52,295 nucleotides of DNA, from the NCBI RefSeq assembly GCF_001510655.1, contig NZ_LMVC01000006.1, forward strand, positions 32,424 to 84,718. The letters are read 5' to 3'. The translations under genes and the position numbers were made by a program. The stretch comes from Fictibacillus sp. FJAT-27399. GTDB taxonomy: Bacteria; Bacillota; Bacilli; Bacillales; Fictibacillaceae. This document shows positions 8,962 through 17,208 of this stretch, one piece after another; position 1 is the stretch's first letter, and every line of letters begins with the position of its first letter. The notes beneath the pieces are model-generated. The model ran no database searches. It had not been told where the DNA came from and worked only from the letters and a program-made list of their open reading frames with translations.

Positions 8962-9285
8962 ATGCCAACCTACAACAAACTAGTACGAGATAGAATACCT
9001 GAAGTCATAACTAAAACAGGTAAATCATTCAACACATCAATATTGGAAAATGATGATTACATAAAAGAACTGAAGAAAAAATGCTATGAAGAACTTGATG
9101 AATATGCTTCTGCAACTAACGATGAAAATGCCATTGAAGAGCTCGCAGACTTGCTTGAACTAATGCATGCTCTTGCAAAAATCCATGGATCCGATATTTT
9201 TGAGGTTGAACGTGTCCGCCAGGAAAAAGCAGAAAAGCGCGGAGGATTTGAAAAACGTATCTTCCTCATGGATGTGGAAGATTAA
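8962..9285 (+). CDS. MazG-like nucleotide pyrophosphohydrolase
   Basis: A 107-residue all-alpha protein that begins YNKLVRDRIPEVI, the hallmark of small MazG/HisE-related pyrophosphohydrolases (annotated as phosphoribosyl-ATP pyrophosphohydrolase-like, COG4997 from memory). The metal-binding acidic motif is KKKCYEELDEY followed by AIEELADLLELMHAL, the ExxE...ExxD pattern. It probably cleaves a nucleoside triphosphate to monophosphate and pyrophosphate. The ATG at 8962 is preferred over 8944 because GAGG lies seven bases before it. The stop is followed without a gap by the ATG of the PLD-helicase (TAAATG), so the two are translationally coupled and probably act together. Confidence 0.85.
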   Translation: MPTYNKLVRDRIPEVITKTGKSFNTSILENDDYIKELKKKCYEELDEYASATNDENAIEELADLLELMHALAKIHGSDIFEVERVRQEKAEKRGGFEKRIFLMDVED

Positions 9286-11724
9286 ATGCAAAATATTAAA
9301 CTTGTAACTGGTAACTTAAGAGAAGAACTTACAGGTTTGATGATTGATGCCAGTTCTATTTATATTCTTACCTCATTTATTATGAAATCAGGAGTCAGCT
9401 TGCTGGCTCCGTTTTTAAAAGAGGCAGTGGACAGAGGTGCAGAAGTTAAAATCTGCACAGGTGATTATTTATATGTCACTCAGCCTGATGCACTTGAAAA
9501 GCTGCTGGAAATTGACCCAAAAATTGAAATTCAGCTTTATCGAAGCAATGGGCGTTCTTTTCATCCAAAGGCTTATTTGTTCCAAAATGAGGATGGCAAT
9601 GGTTCTTTTATTGTAGGTTCGTCCAACTTATCAAATTCTGCTTTAACGAGTGGTGTGGAATGGAACCTGATGATTAATAATGAAGTAGATCAAGAGGTTT
9701 ACCAGGAAGCTCTTGATGCGTTTATTAAAACTTTTCATCATGAACAAACGATATCCATTAACCATGAAACCTTAATAGATTACAGGGATGAATATGAGAA
9801 GTACCATGAAAGGCATCCCGATTTACTGCGCCAATGGACAAAATCTGAAGAAGAGGTTTTGACATTGCCAATCCTTATTGAGCAACCGGAAATTATTAAG
9901 GAATCTCCAATTGTATATGGACAGTTAACCCCCCGGCAGGCTCAGCAGGAAGCTCTTGAAATGCTGAGGACTACGCTGGAAGAAGGCTACAGTAAAGCCA
10001 TGGTGGTTATGGCAACTGGGTTGGGAAAAACATATCTTGCTGGATTTTTTGCTCAGGATTTTAAGCGTATTCTATTTATTGCTCATCGGGAAGAAATTCT
10101 TGGACAGGCAAGAAACTCCTTTCGGAATATTATGCCCGAACGTTCCATGGGTCTTTATTATGGAAAGGAAAAAGAGGACGAAGCAGATTGTGTTTTTGCT
10201 TCCATTTATACACTTGGTATTCATCGTCATCTTGCCAGTTTTCAACCCAATGACTTTGATTTGATCATAGTGGATGAATTTCATCATGCTGCAGCAGGAT
10301 CCTACCAAAAAGTAATTAATTATTTCCAGCCAAGGTTTTTGCTTGGTATTACCGCAACACCTGACCGGATGGATGGCAAGGATGTGTATGCCATTTGTGA
10401 AGGAAACGTCGCGTATCAGCTTCATTTTATAGAAGCTATTCAAAAGCAGTGGTTGGCACCTTTTCACTATTATGGTGTCTATGATGATACAGACTACTCC
10501 CAAATAACATGGCTCGGTACACGCTATGATGAGGAAGAACTTGCTTTGGTGCAGCTAAGGGATGATATGGCTGAAAAGGTGTTGGAGGCATGGAGAGGCC
10601 ATAAACAAACGAGGACTATCGCCTTCTGTTCGTCCATTCGGCAGGCCAACTTTCTATCGAATTATTTTAACCGTAAGGGATATCGCACAGTTAGCCTTAA
10701 CTCTAAAACGGTTGGAATTACACGAGGGCAAGCCATTCAGCGGTTGGACATGGGAACCATCGATATTATTTTTACGGTAGACTTATTCAACGAGGGTGTC
10801 GACATTCCTTCTGTTGATACACTGCTTTTTGTCCGTCCGACGGAATCACTGACCGTGTTCACTCAACAGGTAGGTCGGGGATTGAGGCTGTTTGCCGGCA
10901 AAGATCACTGCGTCATTATTGATTTGATTGGTAACTATCGTAATGCAGATATTAAGCTTCAATTGTTTAATACGGAACCTGCAGAAGTAAAGAACGGAAA
11001 GAAAGCCGCTATACCTTCTGTACCTTCTGGCTGTGAATTGAATATTGAATTGGCAGCAGTAAATTTGCTCGATGAACTAAATCGAAAACGTCAGCCTAGG
11101 AAGGATAAACTTCTCGGGGATTACATTGAACTAAAAAAAGAACTTGGAAGACGGCCAACTTATTTGGAGCTTCATTTACAAGGTAGATCAAATAGCAGAG
11201 AATACAAGCAAGAGTTTAAATCTTATCCGGGTTTTCTGTATTGGGCGGATGAACTGACAAATGAAGAAAAGAATGCGTTTATGGAAAACGAAGACTGGCT
11301 GGTTGAAGTTGAAAGTACCAGTATGGCGAAAAGCTATAAGATGATGGTTCTGGACTACATGCTCAGCAGAGGAGCGGACAATTGGCTAAACCCGGTTACA
11401 CCTAAAGACGTTGCTCCTTACTTCCATCATTATTTGACGGAAAAAGAGTATCGCAAACGTATCGACTTCTCGGATAAAGCATCTAAACAGCTTTGGAAAT
11501 TTGATGAACAAAAGGTAGGCAAGCTGATTGCTAATATGCCAATGACCAAGTGGAGCGGGAGTTCTAAGGAGTTAACGGAATTTAAAGAAGGTATCTTTGC
11601 AATAAAGATCGATCTTCCAGTGAGCCATAATAAAGTGGTTTATGAATGGACACGGCAGATATGCGAATATCGGCTGCACGAGCATTTTGAGAGAAAAGAA
11701 GAAAACTTAAAGTTGCTTGTTTAG
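9286..11724 (+). CDS. PLD-nuclease / SF2 DExH helicase fusion
   Basis: An 812-residue multidomain protein. Residues ~1-150 are a phospholipase-D-type nuclease domain with His93-x-Lys95 (HPKAYLF) and GSSN at 111-114. Residues ~215-390 form the first helicase lobe with Walker A ATGLGKT (243-249), DEFH (330-333) and TAT (356-358). The second lobe has motif V NEGVDIPS and motif VI QQVGRGLR (527-534). Residues ~600-812 are a C-terminal region I do not recognise, possibly DUF3427-like. Known relatives (COG3886 plus COG1061) are linked to restriction or repair. It has no ribosome binding site of its own beyond coupling to the pyrophosphohydrolase gene. A nuclease-helicase with an NTP pyrophosphatase is a plausible anti-phage pair; that role is inference. 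Confidence 0.88.
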   Translation: MQNIKLVTGNLREELTGLMIDASSIYILTSFIMKSGVSLLAPFLKEAVDRGAEVKICTGDYLYVTQPDALEKLLEIDPKIEIQLYRSNGRSFHPKAYLFQNEDGNGSFIVGSSNLSNSALTSGVEWNLMINNEVDQEVYQEALDAFIKTFHHEQTISINHETLIDYRDEYEKYHERHPDLLRQWTKSEEEVLTLPILIEQPEIIKESPIVYGQLTPRQAQQEALEMLRTTLEEGYSKAMVVMATGLGKTYLAGFFAQDFKRILFIAHREEILGQARNSFRNIMPERSMGLYYGKEKEDEADCVFASIYTLGIHRHLASFQPNDFDLIIVDEFHHAAAGSYQKVINYFQPRFLLGITATPDRMDGKDVYAICEGNVAYQLHFIEAIQKQWLAPFHYYGVYDDTDYSQITWLGTRYDEEELALVQLRDDMAEKVLEAWRGHKQTRTIAFCSSIRQANFLSNYFNRKGYRTVSLNSKTVGITRGQAIQRLDMGTIDIIFTVDLFNEGVDIPSVDTLLFVRPTESLTVFTQQVGRGLRLFAGKDHCVIIDLIGNYRNADIKLQLFNTEPAEVKNGKKAAIPSVPSGCELNIELAAVNLLDELNRKRQPRKDKLLGDYIELKKELGRRPTYLELHLQGRSNSREYKQEFKSYPGFLYWADELTNEEKNAFMENEDWLVEVESTSMAKSYKMMVLDYMLSRGADNWLNPVTPKDVAPYFHHYLTEKEYRKRIDFSDKASKQLWKFDEQKVGKLIANMPMTKWSGSSKELTEFKEGIFAIKIDLPVSHNKVVYEWTRQICEYRLHEHFERKEENLKLLV

Positions 11725-11760
11725 TAAAGTCATGGCAATGTACCATGCCTTTATTAAATA

Positions 11761-11788
11761 AAAAAACGCAGCATACCGCTGCGTTTTT
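11761..11788. terminator. Bidirectional terminator between convergent genes
   Basis: Stem AAAACGCAGC / GCTGCGTTTT with a four-base loop and T tracts on both strands. It lies between the helicase gene and the minus-strand gene at 11792. Confidence 0.9.
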
Positions 11789-11791
11789 CCT

Positions 11792-12112
11792 TTAATGATT
11801 TTGTTCTTTAACACCAGCACCCTCAATTTTCTCCACAAACATCAAGAATACATTCCGCTTTTCCTCAAGCTTCTTTAATTGTAGCTTAAGCTCGTTGTAT
11901 TTTTCTTCGAATGGTTCCTGGTAGGTGGATTTGATGTTTCGGATCATTTCTTCGTTGATGGTGGATTGCAGGACTTGTTTGGTGATCCCGTATTTATAGG
12001 AATAGAGCTGAAGTTCTGTCTTTACTTTCTCGTACTCTTCATCAATCTCTCTTTTCTGAGTCTCCATCTCTTCTTTCCATTCAAGCAGAGCATCTTTCAC
12101 ATAGGGCTCCAT
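11792..12112 (-). CDS. Small coiled-coil protein of unknown function
   Basis: A 106-residue, highly charged protein, almost entirely helical. Heptad-like stretches are seen at ~11-35 (EWKEEMETQKREIDEEYEKV) and ~70-95 (KYNELKLQLKKLEEKR). It has no signal peptide or membrane segment. TAAGGAGG lies seven bases before the ATG, so it is surely expressed. I do not recognise a family. The gene stands alone, with its own promoter region and a shared terminator with the helicase gene. It is not obviously part of the pyrophosphohydrolase-helicase pair because it is convergent with it. Confidence 0.75.
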   Translation of the reverse strand: MEPYVKDALLEWKEEMETQKREIDEEYEKVKTELQLYSYKYGITKQVLQSTINEEMIRNIKSTYQEPFEEKYNELKLQLKKLEEKRNVFLMFVEKIEGAGVKEQNH

Positions 12113-12306
12113 TGTAATGCCTCCTTATGGCCGTTCCTTTTTCAGCATTTCTTTTTATGTACTCTATAACATATTTATAATGAGACGTGGGGTTTGTGGG
12201 GGTGAATCGAGGAGATGACCATTTTTTTCCTTAGAAAAGGGAAAGAGGGGTTTCCGTAGAATACTTACTGGGTTAGGAATCTTTTATACAAAGGGAGGCT
12301 TTCGTT

Positions 12307-12834
12307 ATGAAAAACCAAGCAAAGGAAATGTATGACTATCATGCCTGGGCAAACGCAAAGATCTTTGAACGGCTAAAAGAACTTCCTGAGGAATTATACA
12401 AAAAAGAAATGAAGCCAAGCATTTTTCCATCACTTCAAATGGTGATGGTCCATATTTACCTCACGGATTCTCTGTGGCTGGAGATGATGAAAGGCAGAGA
12501 TATGAAGGAAGTGTGGGGTGCTAATGACCAGGTGAGAGTGCAGGCAGAGGCTTGTACACTGGAGGAAATGGAAACGATGTACAACGAGCTTAGCGAGAAA
12601 TACAAAGCCTTTATCCAGCAAAACGACATGGAAAAAGTCTTCACAGTTGATAACCCATATGCTGGTCTGCTTGACACCACGCCCACAGAAACGATCTTCC
12701 ACATCTCCACTCACGGCAACTATCACCGCGGGAATGTAGCCGCGATGCTGCGGCAGGAGGGGCATGCGTCTGTCATGCAGGATTACGGATTATACTTATA
12801 TGTGAACAGAAACGGGTTTAAGAGTCCAGTTTAA
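12307..12834 (+). CDS. DinB-family metal-dependent hydrolase/transferase-like protein
   Basis: A 175-residue DinB/YfiT-like four-helix protein. It opens YDYHAWANAKIFERL, the typical DinB start, and the metal ligands are seen as His49 and His136/His140 (HGNYH). The family uses a divalent metal and includes thiol transferases, but this branch is functionally unassigned. AAAGGGAGG precedes the ATG. It is a single gene ended by a terminator at 12844. It is distinct from the second DinB protein at 43340, which has the HEIHH variant. Confidence 0.82.
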   Translation: MKNQAKEMYDYHAWANAKIFERLKELPEELYKKEMKPSIFPSLQMVMVHIYLTDSLWLEMMKGRDMKEVWGANDQVRVQAEACTLEEMETMYNELSEKYKAFIQQNDMEKVFTVDNPYAGLLDTTPTETIFHISTHGNYHRGNVAAMLRQEGHASVMQDYGLYLYVNRNGFKSPV

Positions 12835-12843
12835 CAAAAAGTG

Positions 12844-12870
12844 TAGCCCTCTATTTTAGGGGGCTATTTT
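12844..12870 (+). terminator. Terminator after DinB gene
   Basis: Stem TAGCCC / GGGCTA with a short mismatch near the loop, followed by TTTT. Confidence 0.75.
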
Positions 12871-12931
12871 AATGTATACATCTTTTTCCCTTTAATTGTA
12901 AAATGGAGATAGAGAAAAACGGAGGTGCAAG

Positions 12932-13435
12932 ATGGCAGAACAAACAACTTCACTTCAAATCCGGCCATGGACAGATGGAGACCTCAACTTGCTGTATAAG
13001 TTGAATACCCGGGAGATGACGAAGCATCTTGGCGGACCGGAAAGTGAGGAGTTGATCCTTGGCCGCCATAAACGTTATCTCGATCTAGGTGACAGGGGCT
13101 GTATGTACACGGTCATCCTGGATAATGGTGAAGCAGCAGGCTCGGTCGGTTATTGGGAAAGTGTCTGGGAGGATGAAACCGTCTATGAAATCGGCTGGAG
13201 TGTAGTACTGTCTCATCAGGGGAAGGGGATAGCGAGCCAAGCGGTTGCAGCGGCGATTACACAAGCGAAAGCTGAGAAAAAGCACAAGTTCCTTCACGCC
13301 TTTCCTTCGATCGGCAATGGAGCTTCCAATGCCATCTGCCGCAAGCTAGGTTTTACCTTTCTCAATGAGTGTCAGTTTGAGTATCCCCCGGGCAATTTAA
13401 TGCAGTGCAACAACTGGCGTCTTAATCTTGAATAG
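12932..13435 (+). CDS. GNAT-family N-acetyltransferase
   Basis: A 167-residue acetyltransferase of the RimJ/RimL-like type (Acetyltransf_3). The acetyl-CoA motif A is VYEIGWSVVLSHQGKGIASQAVAAAI (~88-113), with the Q-G-K-G-I-A pyrophosphate loop, and the C-terminal ASNAICRKLGFTF follows. CGGAGG precedes the ATG. It is a monocistronic gene between two terminators. The acceptor substrate is unknown; such proteins modify small molecules or protein N-termini. Confidence 0.85.
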   Translation: MAEQTTSLQIRPWTDGDLNLLYKLNTREMTKHLGGPESEELILGRHKRYLDLGDRGCMYTVILDNGEAAGSVGYWESVWEDETVYEIGWSVVLSHQGKGIASQAVAAAITQAKAEKKHKFLHAFPSIGNGASNAICRKLGFTFLNECQFEYPPGNLMQCNNWRLNLE

Positions 13436-13446
13436 GCAGTATGAAA

Positions 13447-13471
13447 GAGCATCAGCAACGATGCTCTTTTT
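13447..13471. terminator. Terminator between GNAT gene and secreted protein gene
   Basis: Perfect stem GAGCATC / GATGCTC followed by TTTTTG. The genes on both sides converge on it. Confidence 0.88.
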
Positions 13472-13480
13472 GTTGTTCTA

Positions 13481-13882
13481 TTAATCATAAGCATAGACCT
13501 TTGAATTCCCTCCAGTCCATTTCTTGATATACAACTCCGCCTGACCATCCATTCCGTCTATATATTTACTAATATTGTGGTACACGACACAGCCTTTGCT
13601 ATCAAATCCGATATTAGGGAAGCTTGGCTCATAGCCAGTCGGGTCTTTTTCTTCATAAGGCACCCAGTCATCCGGATTAAAAGGATCTTCCTCCATCAGC
13701 CGGTAGTTTCCTTCTTTACTGTTTTTGCTCAAACAGAATTTAAAGCTTCCTCCGCCGGACTTGAAATTCTTGCTTTGCTTCGTAAAGACATCACTGCCCT
13801 GGTAATCCCAGCCTGCATGCGCGGTTGTCGGAATAAGCATGGAAAGTACAAAAAACACCAGAATGAAGCCTGATTTCTTCAT
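13481..13882 (-). CDS. Small exported protein of unknown function
   Basis: The protein has a clear Sec signal peptide (MKKSGFILVFFVLSMLIP, cleavage likely after TAHA before GWDY), leaving a mature domain of about 110 residues. The mature part has two cysteines, which could form a disulfide, and is rich in glycine, aromatics and acidic residues (SGGGSFKFCL, DPFNPDDWVPYEEKDP). I do not recognise the family. TAGGAGGTG precedes the start; either the ATG at 13882 or the GTG just before it (13885) could be used. It stands alone. The small size and export suggest a surface or extracellular role, possibly antimicrobial or inhibitory, which is speculative. Confidence 0.7.
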   Translation of the reverse strand: MKKSGFILVFFVLSMLIPTTAHAGWDYQGSDVFTKQSKNFKSGGGSFKFCLSKNSKEGNYRLMEEDPFNPDDWVPYEEKDPTGYEPSFPNIGFDSKGCVVYHNISKYIDGMDGQAELYIKKWTGGNSKVYAYD

Positions 13883-14094
13883 CACTTTTCACCTCCTACT
13901 ATTGAAACATAGGGGTATGAGGTTACGATGATTATTGGTTCGGCTTTTTGTGGTGTTTTATTGGACGAGATAGATTGGATACTTTCATTTTATTAAATAT
14001 GAAGAAATAAGAAAAGCAACTTAGTGATCAAAAGGAGGATTTGGTAAAAGAATGTCAAAGTTTTGAATAACGAATAGATGGTGGAGGAAGAGTT

Positions 14095-15123
14095 ATGAAC
14101 AAGCAGATTATTGAATACATACAATCGTTGGCCGCTGAAATTCACTTTTCAGGCTCGGTATTTGTAAAGCAGGGGGACCAAATCCTGGCAGATTGTAGTT
14201 TTGGACTGGCGAACCGTTCAGAGAAGATGAACAATGTAAGTGATACAAAGTTTGGAATTGCGTCGGGCAGTAAGCTGTTTACGGCTATTTCGATTTGTCA
14301 GCTGGCTGAAGAGGGGCGACTGTCCTATCATTCTTTGTTGGGAGATTGTTTAAACCAGTCTTTCCCTCACTTTTCTCAGGAAATCACCATCCATCAATTG
14401 CTGACTCATACTTCAGGTATTCCTGACTACTTTGATGAAGAAGTTTTGGAAGATTACGAGGAACTATGGATCAACAAGCCGATGTATCACGTTCGTGGTC
14501 CGAAAGACTTCTTACCGTTGTTTCAAAATGAAAAAATGAAGTACGATCCAGGAAGCAAGTTTCACTACAACAACGCGGGCTATATCTTGCTTGGCTTGAT
14601 TGTTGAACAGGTTAGCGGAATGGCATTCACCGACTATGTAGAGAAAAATATATTTGAGAGAGTCGGAATGGATGCTGGTTACTTTGAAACGGACAGTCTG
14701 CCGCCGAAAGCAGCTTTAGGCTATATCGATCAAAGCGATGGAAGCTGGAAGACGAATATATTCTCCTTGCCGGCAAAAGGAGGTCCAGATGGCGGGGCCT
14801 ATATCACGGCATGCGGGATAATTCAGTTATGGGAGGCTTTAACGGCAGGGAGGTTATTGGATAAACAGAACGTTCAACAGCTGCTTGCACCCCATATCCG
14901 TATAGATGACTCAACTGCATATGGCTATGGAATCTGGATGAAGACTGAAAAACATTCAGTGACTAAACACATTTTGATGGGCTACGACCCAGGAGTGAAT
15001 TTCCGAGCCGCCTTCTATCCGCATCCCTCACTCTGTATTTCTGTTTGCAGTAATCAGTCGGGAGGAGCGTTTGACATGATCAAAGGTATTGAGAGTGAAC
15101 TAATGAAAGAGATGACTTTTTAA
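14095..15123 (+). CDS. Serine beta-lactamase-family hydrolase
   Basis: A 342-residue serine hydrolase of the class C beta-lactamase / D-peptidase / esterase superfamily. The SxxK nucleophile motif is Ser57-Gly-Ser-Lys60 in FGIASGSKLF, the tyrosine motif is Tyr158-Asn-Asn160 in HYNNAGYILLG, and LLTHTSGIPDYF (~103-113) is the usual conserved loop. There is no signal peptide, so it is probably cytosolic and not a true periplasmic beta-lactamase; ester or peptide hydrolysis is more likely. GGTGGAGGAAGAG lies before the ATG. It is followed after ~150 bases by an unrelated lipoprotein gene. Confidence 0.83.
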   Translation: MNKQIIEYIQSLAAEIHFSGSVFVKQGDQILADCSFGLANRSEKMNNVSDTKFGIASGSKLFTAISICQLAEEGRLSYHSLLGDCLNQSFPHFSQEITIHQLLTHTSGIPDYFDEEVLEDYEELWINKPMYHVRGPKDFLPLFQNEKMKYDPGSKFHYNNAGYILLGLIVEQVSGMAFTDYVEKNIFERVGMDAGYFETDSLPPKAALGYIDQSDGSWKTNIFSLPAKGGPDGGAYITACGIIQLWEALTAGRLLDKQNVQQLLAPHIRIDDSTAYGYGIWMKTEKHSVTKHILMGYDPGVNFRAAFYPHPSLCISVCSNQSGGAFDMIKGIESELMKEMTF

Positions 15124-15270
15124 ACAAAGGCTGTTTTCGTATAGATTGATGCTTTTATTAAAGTGTACAAAAAAGTGAATTCATTGATTAAGAGAGGGAT
15201 AACTTTGACTACTGGCTTTCGGGTGGACTCTATGGTCTGGTCCGAATTTATAAGAACGGGAGAAGATGGA

Positions 15271-15759
15271 ATGAAAGCAAAAACGTTTTGTATTATTTTA
15301 GGAATACTACTCCTAACGGGGTGTTCTTTATTTGCGAACGGGAAAGAGAATCTCACTTGGTATGATACTTCCTATGGTGCAATCCATAAAGGAGCGAAAG
15401 AAGAAGGAATTACGGAAGAAGATATAATGGGAAGAACCGAAATAGCGGGAGATGTTTTTATCTTCTACGAGAAGAAGGTTAGCGATGGAGATGCTATAGG
15501 TGTCGTCAACATTGGTAAAAAGAATGGAAAATATACTTGGTATCGGTCTTCTCCTGAGATCCAAATAAAGAACCAGAAAAATAATTCCTCACCCTCTGTT
15601 CATTTCAAGGTAGATTCCCTGTCCAAACACAAGTATACGGTTTATCTGGGAAGAGCAAAATCAAACCTTCATGGGATTGATACTGTCCATGGAAATCGAG
15701 TTGCGCCTACCATTGATAAAAAGCGTCAGATCTATTACTTCATGGAGCCCATTCGATAG
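15271..15759 (+). CDS. Small lipoprotein of unknown function
   Basis: A 162-residue lipoprotein. The signal peptide MKAKTFCIILGILLLTGC ends in the lipobox LTGC, with lipidation expected on Cys18. The mature protein is hydrophilic and contains KVSDGDAIGVVNIGKKNGKY and a KHKYTVYLGRA segment, suggesting a small beta-rich domain. I do not recognise the family. The ATG at 15271 is chosen because a lipoprotein signal follows it immediately and a GGGAGAAG site precedes it. The frame is open further upstream, but that extension would bury the signal peptide. Confidence 0.75.
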   Translation: MKAKTFCIILGILLLTGCSLFANGKENLTWYDTSYGAIHKGAKEEGITEEDIMGRTEIAGDVFIFYEKKVSDGDAIGVVNIGKKNGKYTWYRSSPEIQIKNQKNNSSPSVHFKVDSLSKHKYTVYLGRAKSNLHGIDTVHGNRVAPTIDKKRQIYYFMEPIR

Positions 15760-15823
15760 CGAGAACGCAATAAAAAAGAGAAGGTAGAATCCTTGGCAAA
15801 CATTCCGAAAAGAGCCTAAACAA

Positions 15824-15859
15824 AAGAGCAGTGCTGTTCCTTGGGACGGCACTGCTCTT
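15824..15859 (+). terminator. Terminator upstream of the toxin-like island
   Basis: Strong stem AAGAGCAGTGC / GCACTGCTCTT with a T/G tail; it insulates the following AT-rich island from upstream transcription. Confidence 0.8.
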
Positions 15860-15946
15860 GAATCTAGAGTTTTTCTTTAGCCTTAATAATCTTTAAGATA
15901 ATGGTATTATTTGGGTTTTGAAGTTAGAAGGAAGGGGAATTAGAAA

Positions 15947-16036
15947 GTGGGAGTTTTTAGTAATATAGTCCAATACATACAGCCCTATTTCTTTTTTACA
16001 ATAAAAAGAGAGAAGAAAGGCAGGAGAAGAAAGTAA
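15947..16036 (+). CDS. Possible 29-residue leader ORF of the toxin-like operon
   Basis: A GTG start at 15947, preceded by AAGGGG, opens a 29-codon frame. It encodes a short hydrophobic stretch (NIVQYIQPYFFFTI) followed by a very basic tail (KREKKGRRRK). Its TAA overlaps the ATG of the toxin-like gene (TAATG), so it could couple translation. It may instead be chance or the relic of an upstream small partner gene. Confidence 0.3.
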   Translation: MGVFSNIVQYIQPYFFFTIKREKKGRRRK

Positions 16037-17178
16037 TGAGTCGTGTAAATGTGAAACCGGATGAACTTAAGGCTCTCGCTTCCGATGTGGGCAAATTGGC
16101 AGCACAGAGCAAAGAAATCAAAGCGAACTTACAATTAAATTATTATTCCATCCAAAGTAATGGCCAAGGGATAAATCTTTCAGCCATCAGTCCGCTTTAT
16201 AACAGCCTCATTCAACAGATGGAGCATTATGGTACACTTTTACATAGTGCCCAAGATGTCGTAAAGAAAACGGAAACTAAATTTCGCGAGGCGGATCAGC
16301 AGCTTAGTGGGGTTGAAATAACAGCATGGTTAAGCGGTACGTTTTTTGCGGGAGTAAAAACGGGGATTTCCTTTAGTAGGGCCAGAATTAAGGAAGGAAA
16401 ACTTTCTCTAGATGCACTAATACGTTTTTACTATTGCAAAAAGAAATATGGTTTTAAAACTATATTTGATCTAGATGGCCGAAAAGGAAAGGGTGCTTTT
16501 ACATTAATAGCTAAAAATAGAGAAGATTTAGTCCATGTTTCCAAATTGCTTCAATTAGGCAAAGATGATGATGCATTAATGAAATATATTAGAAATGGAT
16601 TGAAATTCGATGATTTAAAACTTACGAAATCTCAAATAAAAAAGGCAAAAAAAACATTATTTAAATTGCCTGAATTTAAAGGATACCAGGATTTTCAGAT
16701 TGACAGACGAGATAATGGCTTAGTAAAAGCAATTGGTAAAAAAGGATTGAGTTCCTTTAAAAGTAACTATGCAGATGGACTTAAAGACACAAATCCTTTT
16801 AAGTGGAAGTCTGCGTTTAAAGATCTCGGGAAGGTAGGAAAAACAATGAAAGGGTTAGCAGTTGTTGGCTCAGCGTTGTCAGTCACAAATAATGTTATAG
16901 AGGCACAAAAAGATGGATGGCAGGCAAAGGATGCTGCTAATATCGTAACTGATTCAGCCATAGATATTGGATCAGCAGCTGCAGCCGCCTCGACAGGCGC
17001 AGTAGTCGGATCATTTTTTCTTCCACCTGCAGGGACAGTTGTTGGTGCCGGAGTTGGGATAGGTGCAAGTTTCTTAATGAACCATAAGTTTGACTTTATG
17101 GGTGGAGAGAGTGTAGTTAGTGGAACAAAAAAGGCAGTAAAGGGATTAACTTCAAAAATTGCATCAGTGTTTTGGTAA
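16036..17178 (+). CDS. WXG100-like N-terminus with glycine-rich C-terminus; putative type VII secretion effector
   Basis: A 380-residue protein. Residues 1-95 are two predicted helices joined by a polar turn (VNVKPDELKALASDV ... YYSIQSNGQG ... NSLIQQMEHYGTLLHSAQDVVKKTE), the layout of WXG100/ESX substrates, though the exact WXG tripeptide is absent. The middle is basic. Residues ~310-350 are an alanine/glycine-rich hydrophobic hairpin (IGSAAAAASTGAVVGSFF, then GTVVGAGVGIGASFL), a pattern seen in membrane-inserting toxins. There is no Sec signal. AGGAG precedes the ATG. The following four genes include two similar membrane proteins and two GyrI-like proteins, an order typical of toxin-immunity islands. 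Antibacterial pore or membrane activity is inference. No ESX secretion genes lie in the window. Confidence 0.65.
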   Translation: MSRVNVKPDELKALASDVGKLAAQSKEIKANLQLNYYSIQSNGQGINLSAISPLYNSLIQQMEHYGTLLHSAQDVVKKTETKFREADQQLSGVEITAWLSGTFFAGVKTGISFSRARIKEGKLSLDALIRFYYCKKKYGFKTIFDLDGRKGKGAFTLIAKNREDLVHVSKLLQLGKDDDALMKYIRNGLKFDDLKLTKSQIKKAKKTLFKLPEFKGYQDFQIDRRDNGLVKAIGKKGLSSFKSNYADGLKDTNPFKWKSAFKDLGKVGKTMKGLAVVGSALSVTNNVIEAQKDGWQAKDAANIVTDSAIDIGSAAAAASTGAVVGSFFLPPAGTVVGAGVGIGASFLMNHKFDFMGGESVVSGTKKAVKGLTSKIASVFW

Positions 17179-17208
17179 TCATTAAGCATAGTAAGGTGGA
17201 GAAGTGTC

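Noticed and set aside
14095-15123. True class C beta-lactamase conferring resistance
   Set aside because: It has no signal peptide and resembles the broad family of cytosolic serine hydrolases.
16036-17178. Classical LXG polymorphic toxin
   Set aside because: The N-terminal helical region is only ~95 residues and no canonical ~200-residue LXG domain is visible, so I describe it as WXG100-like instead.
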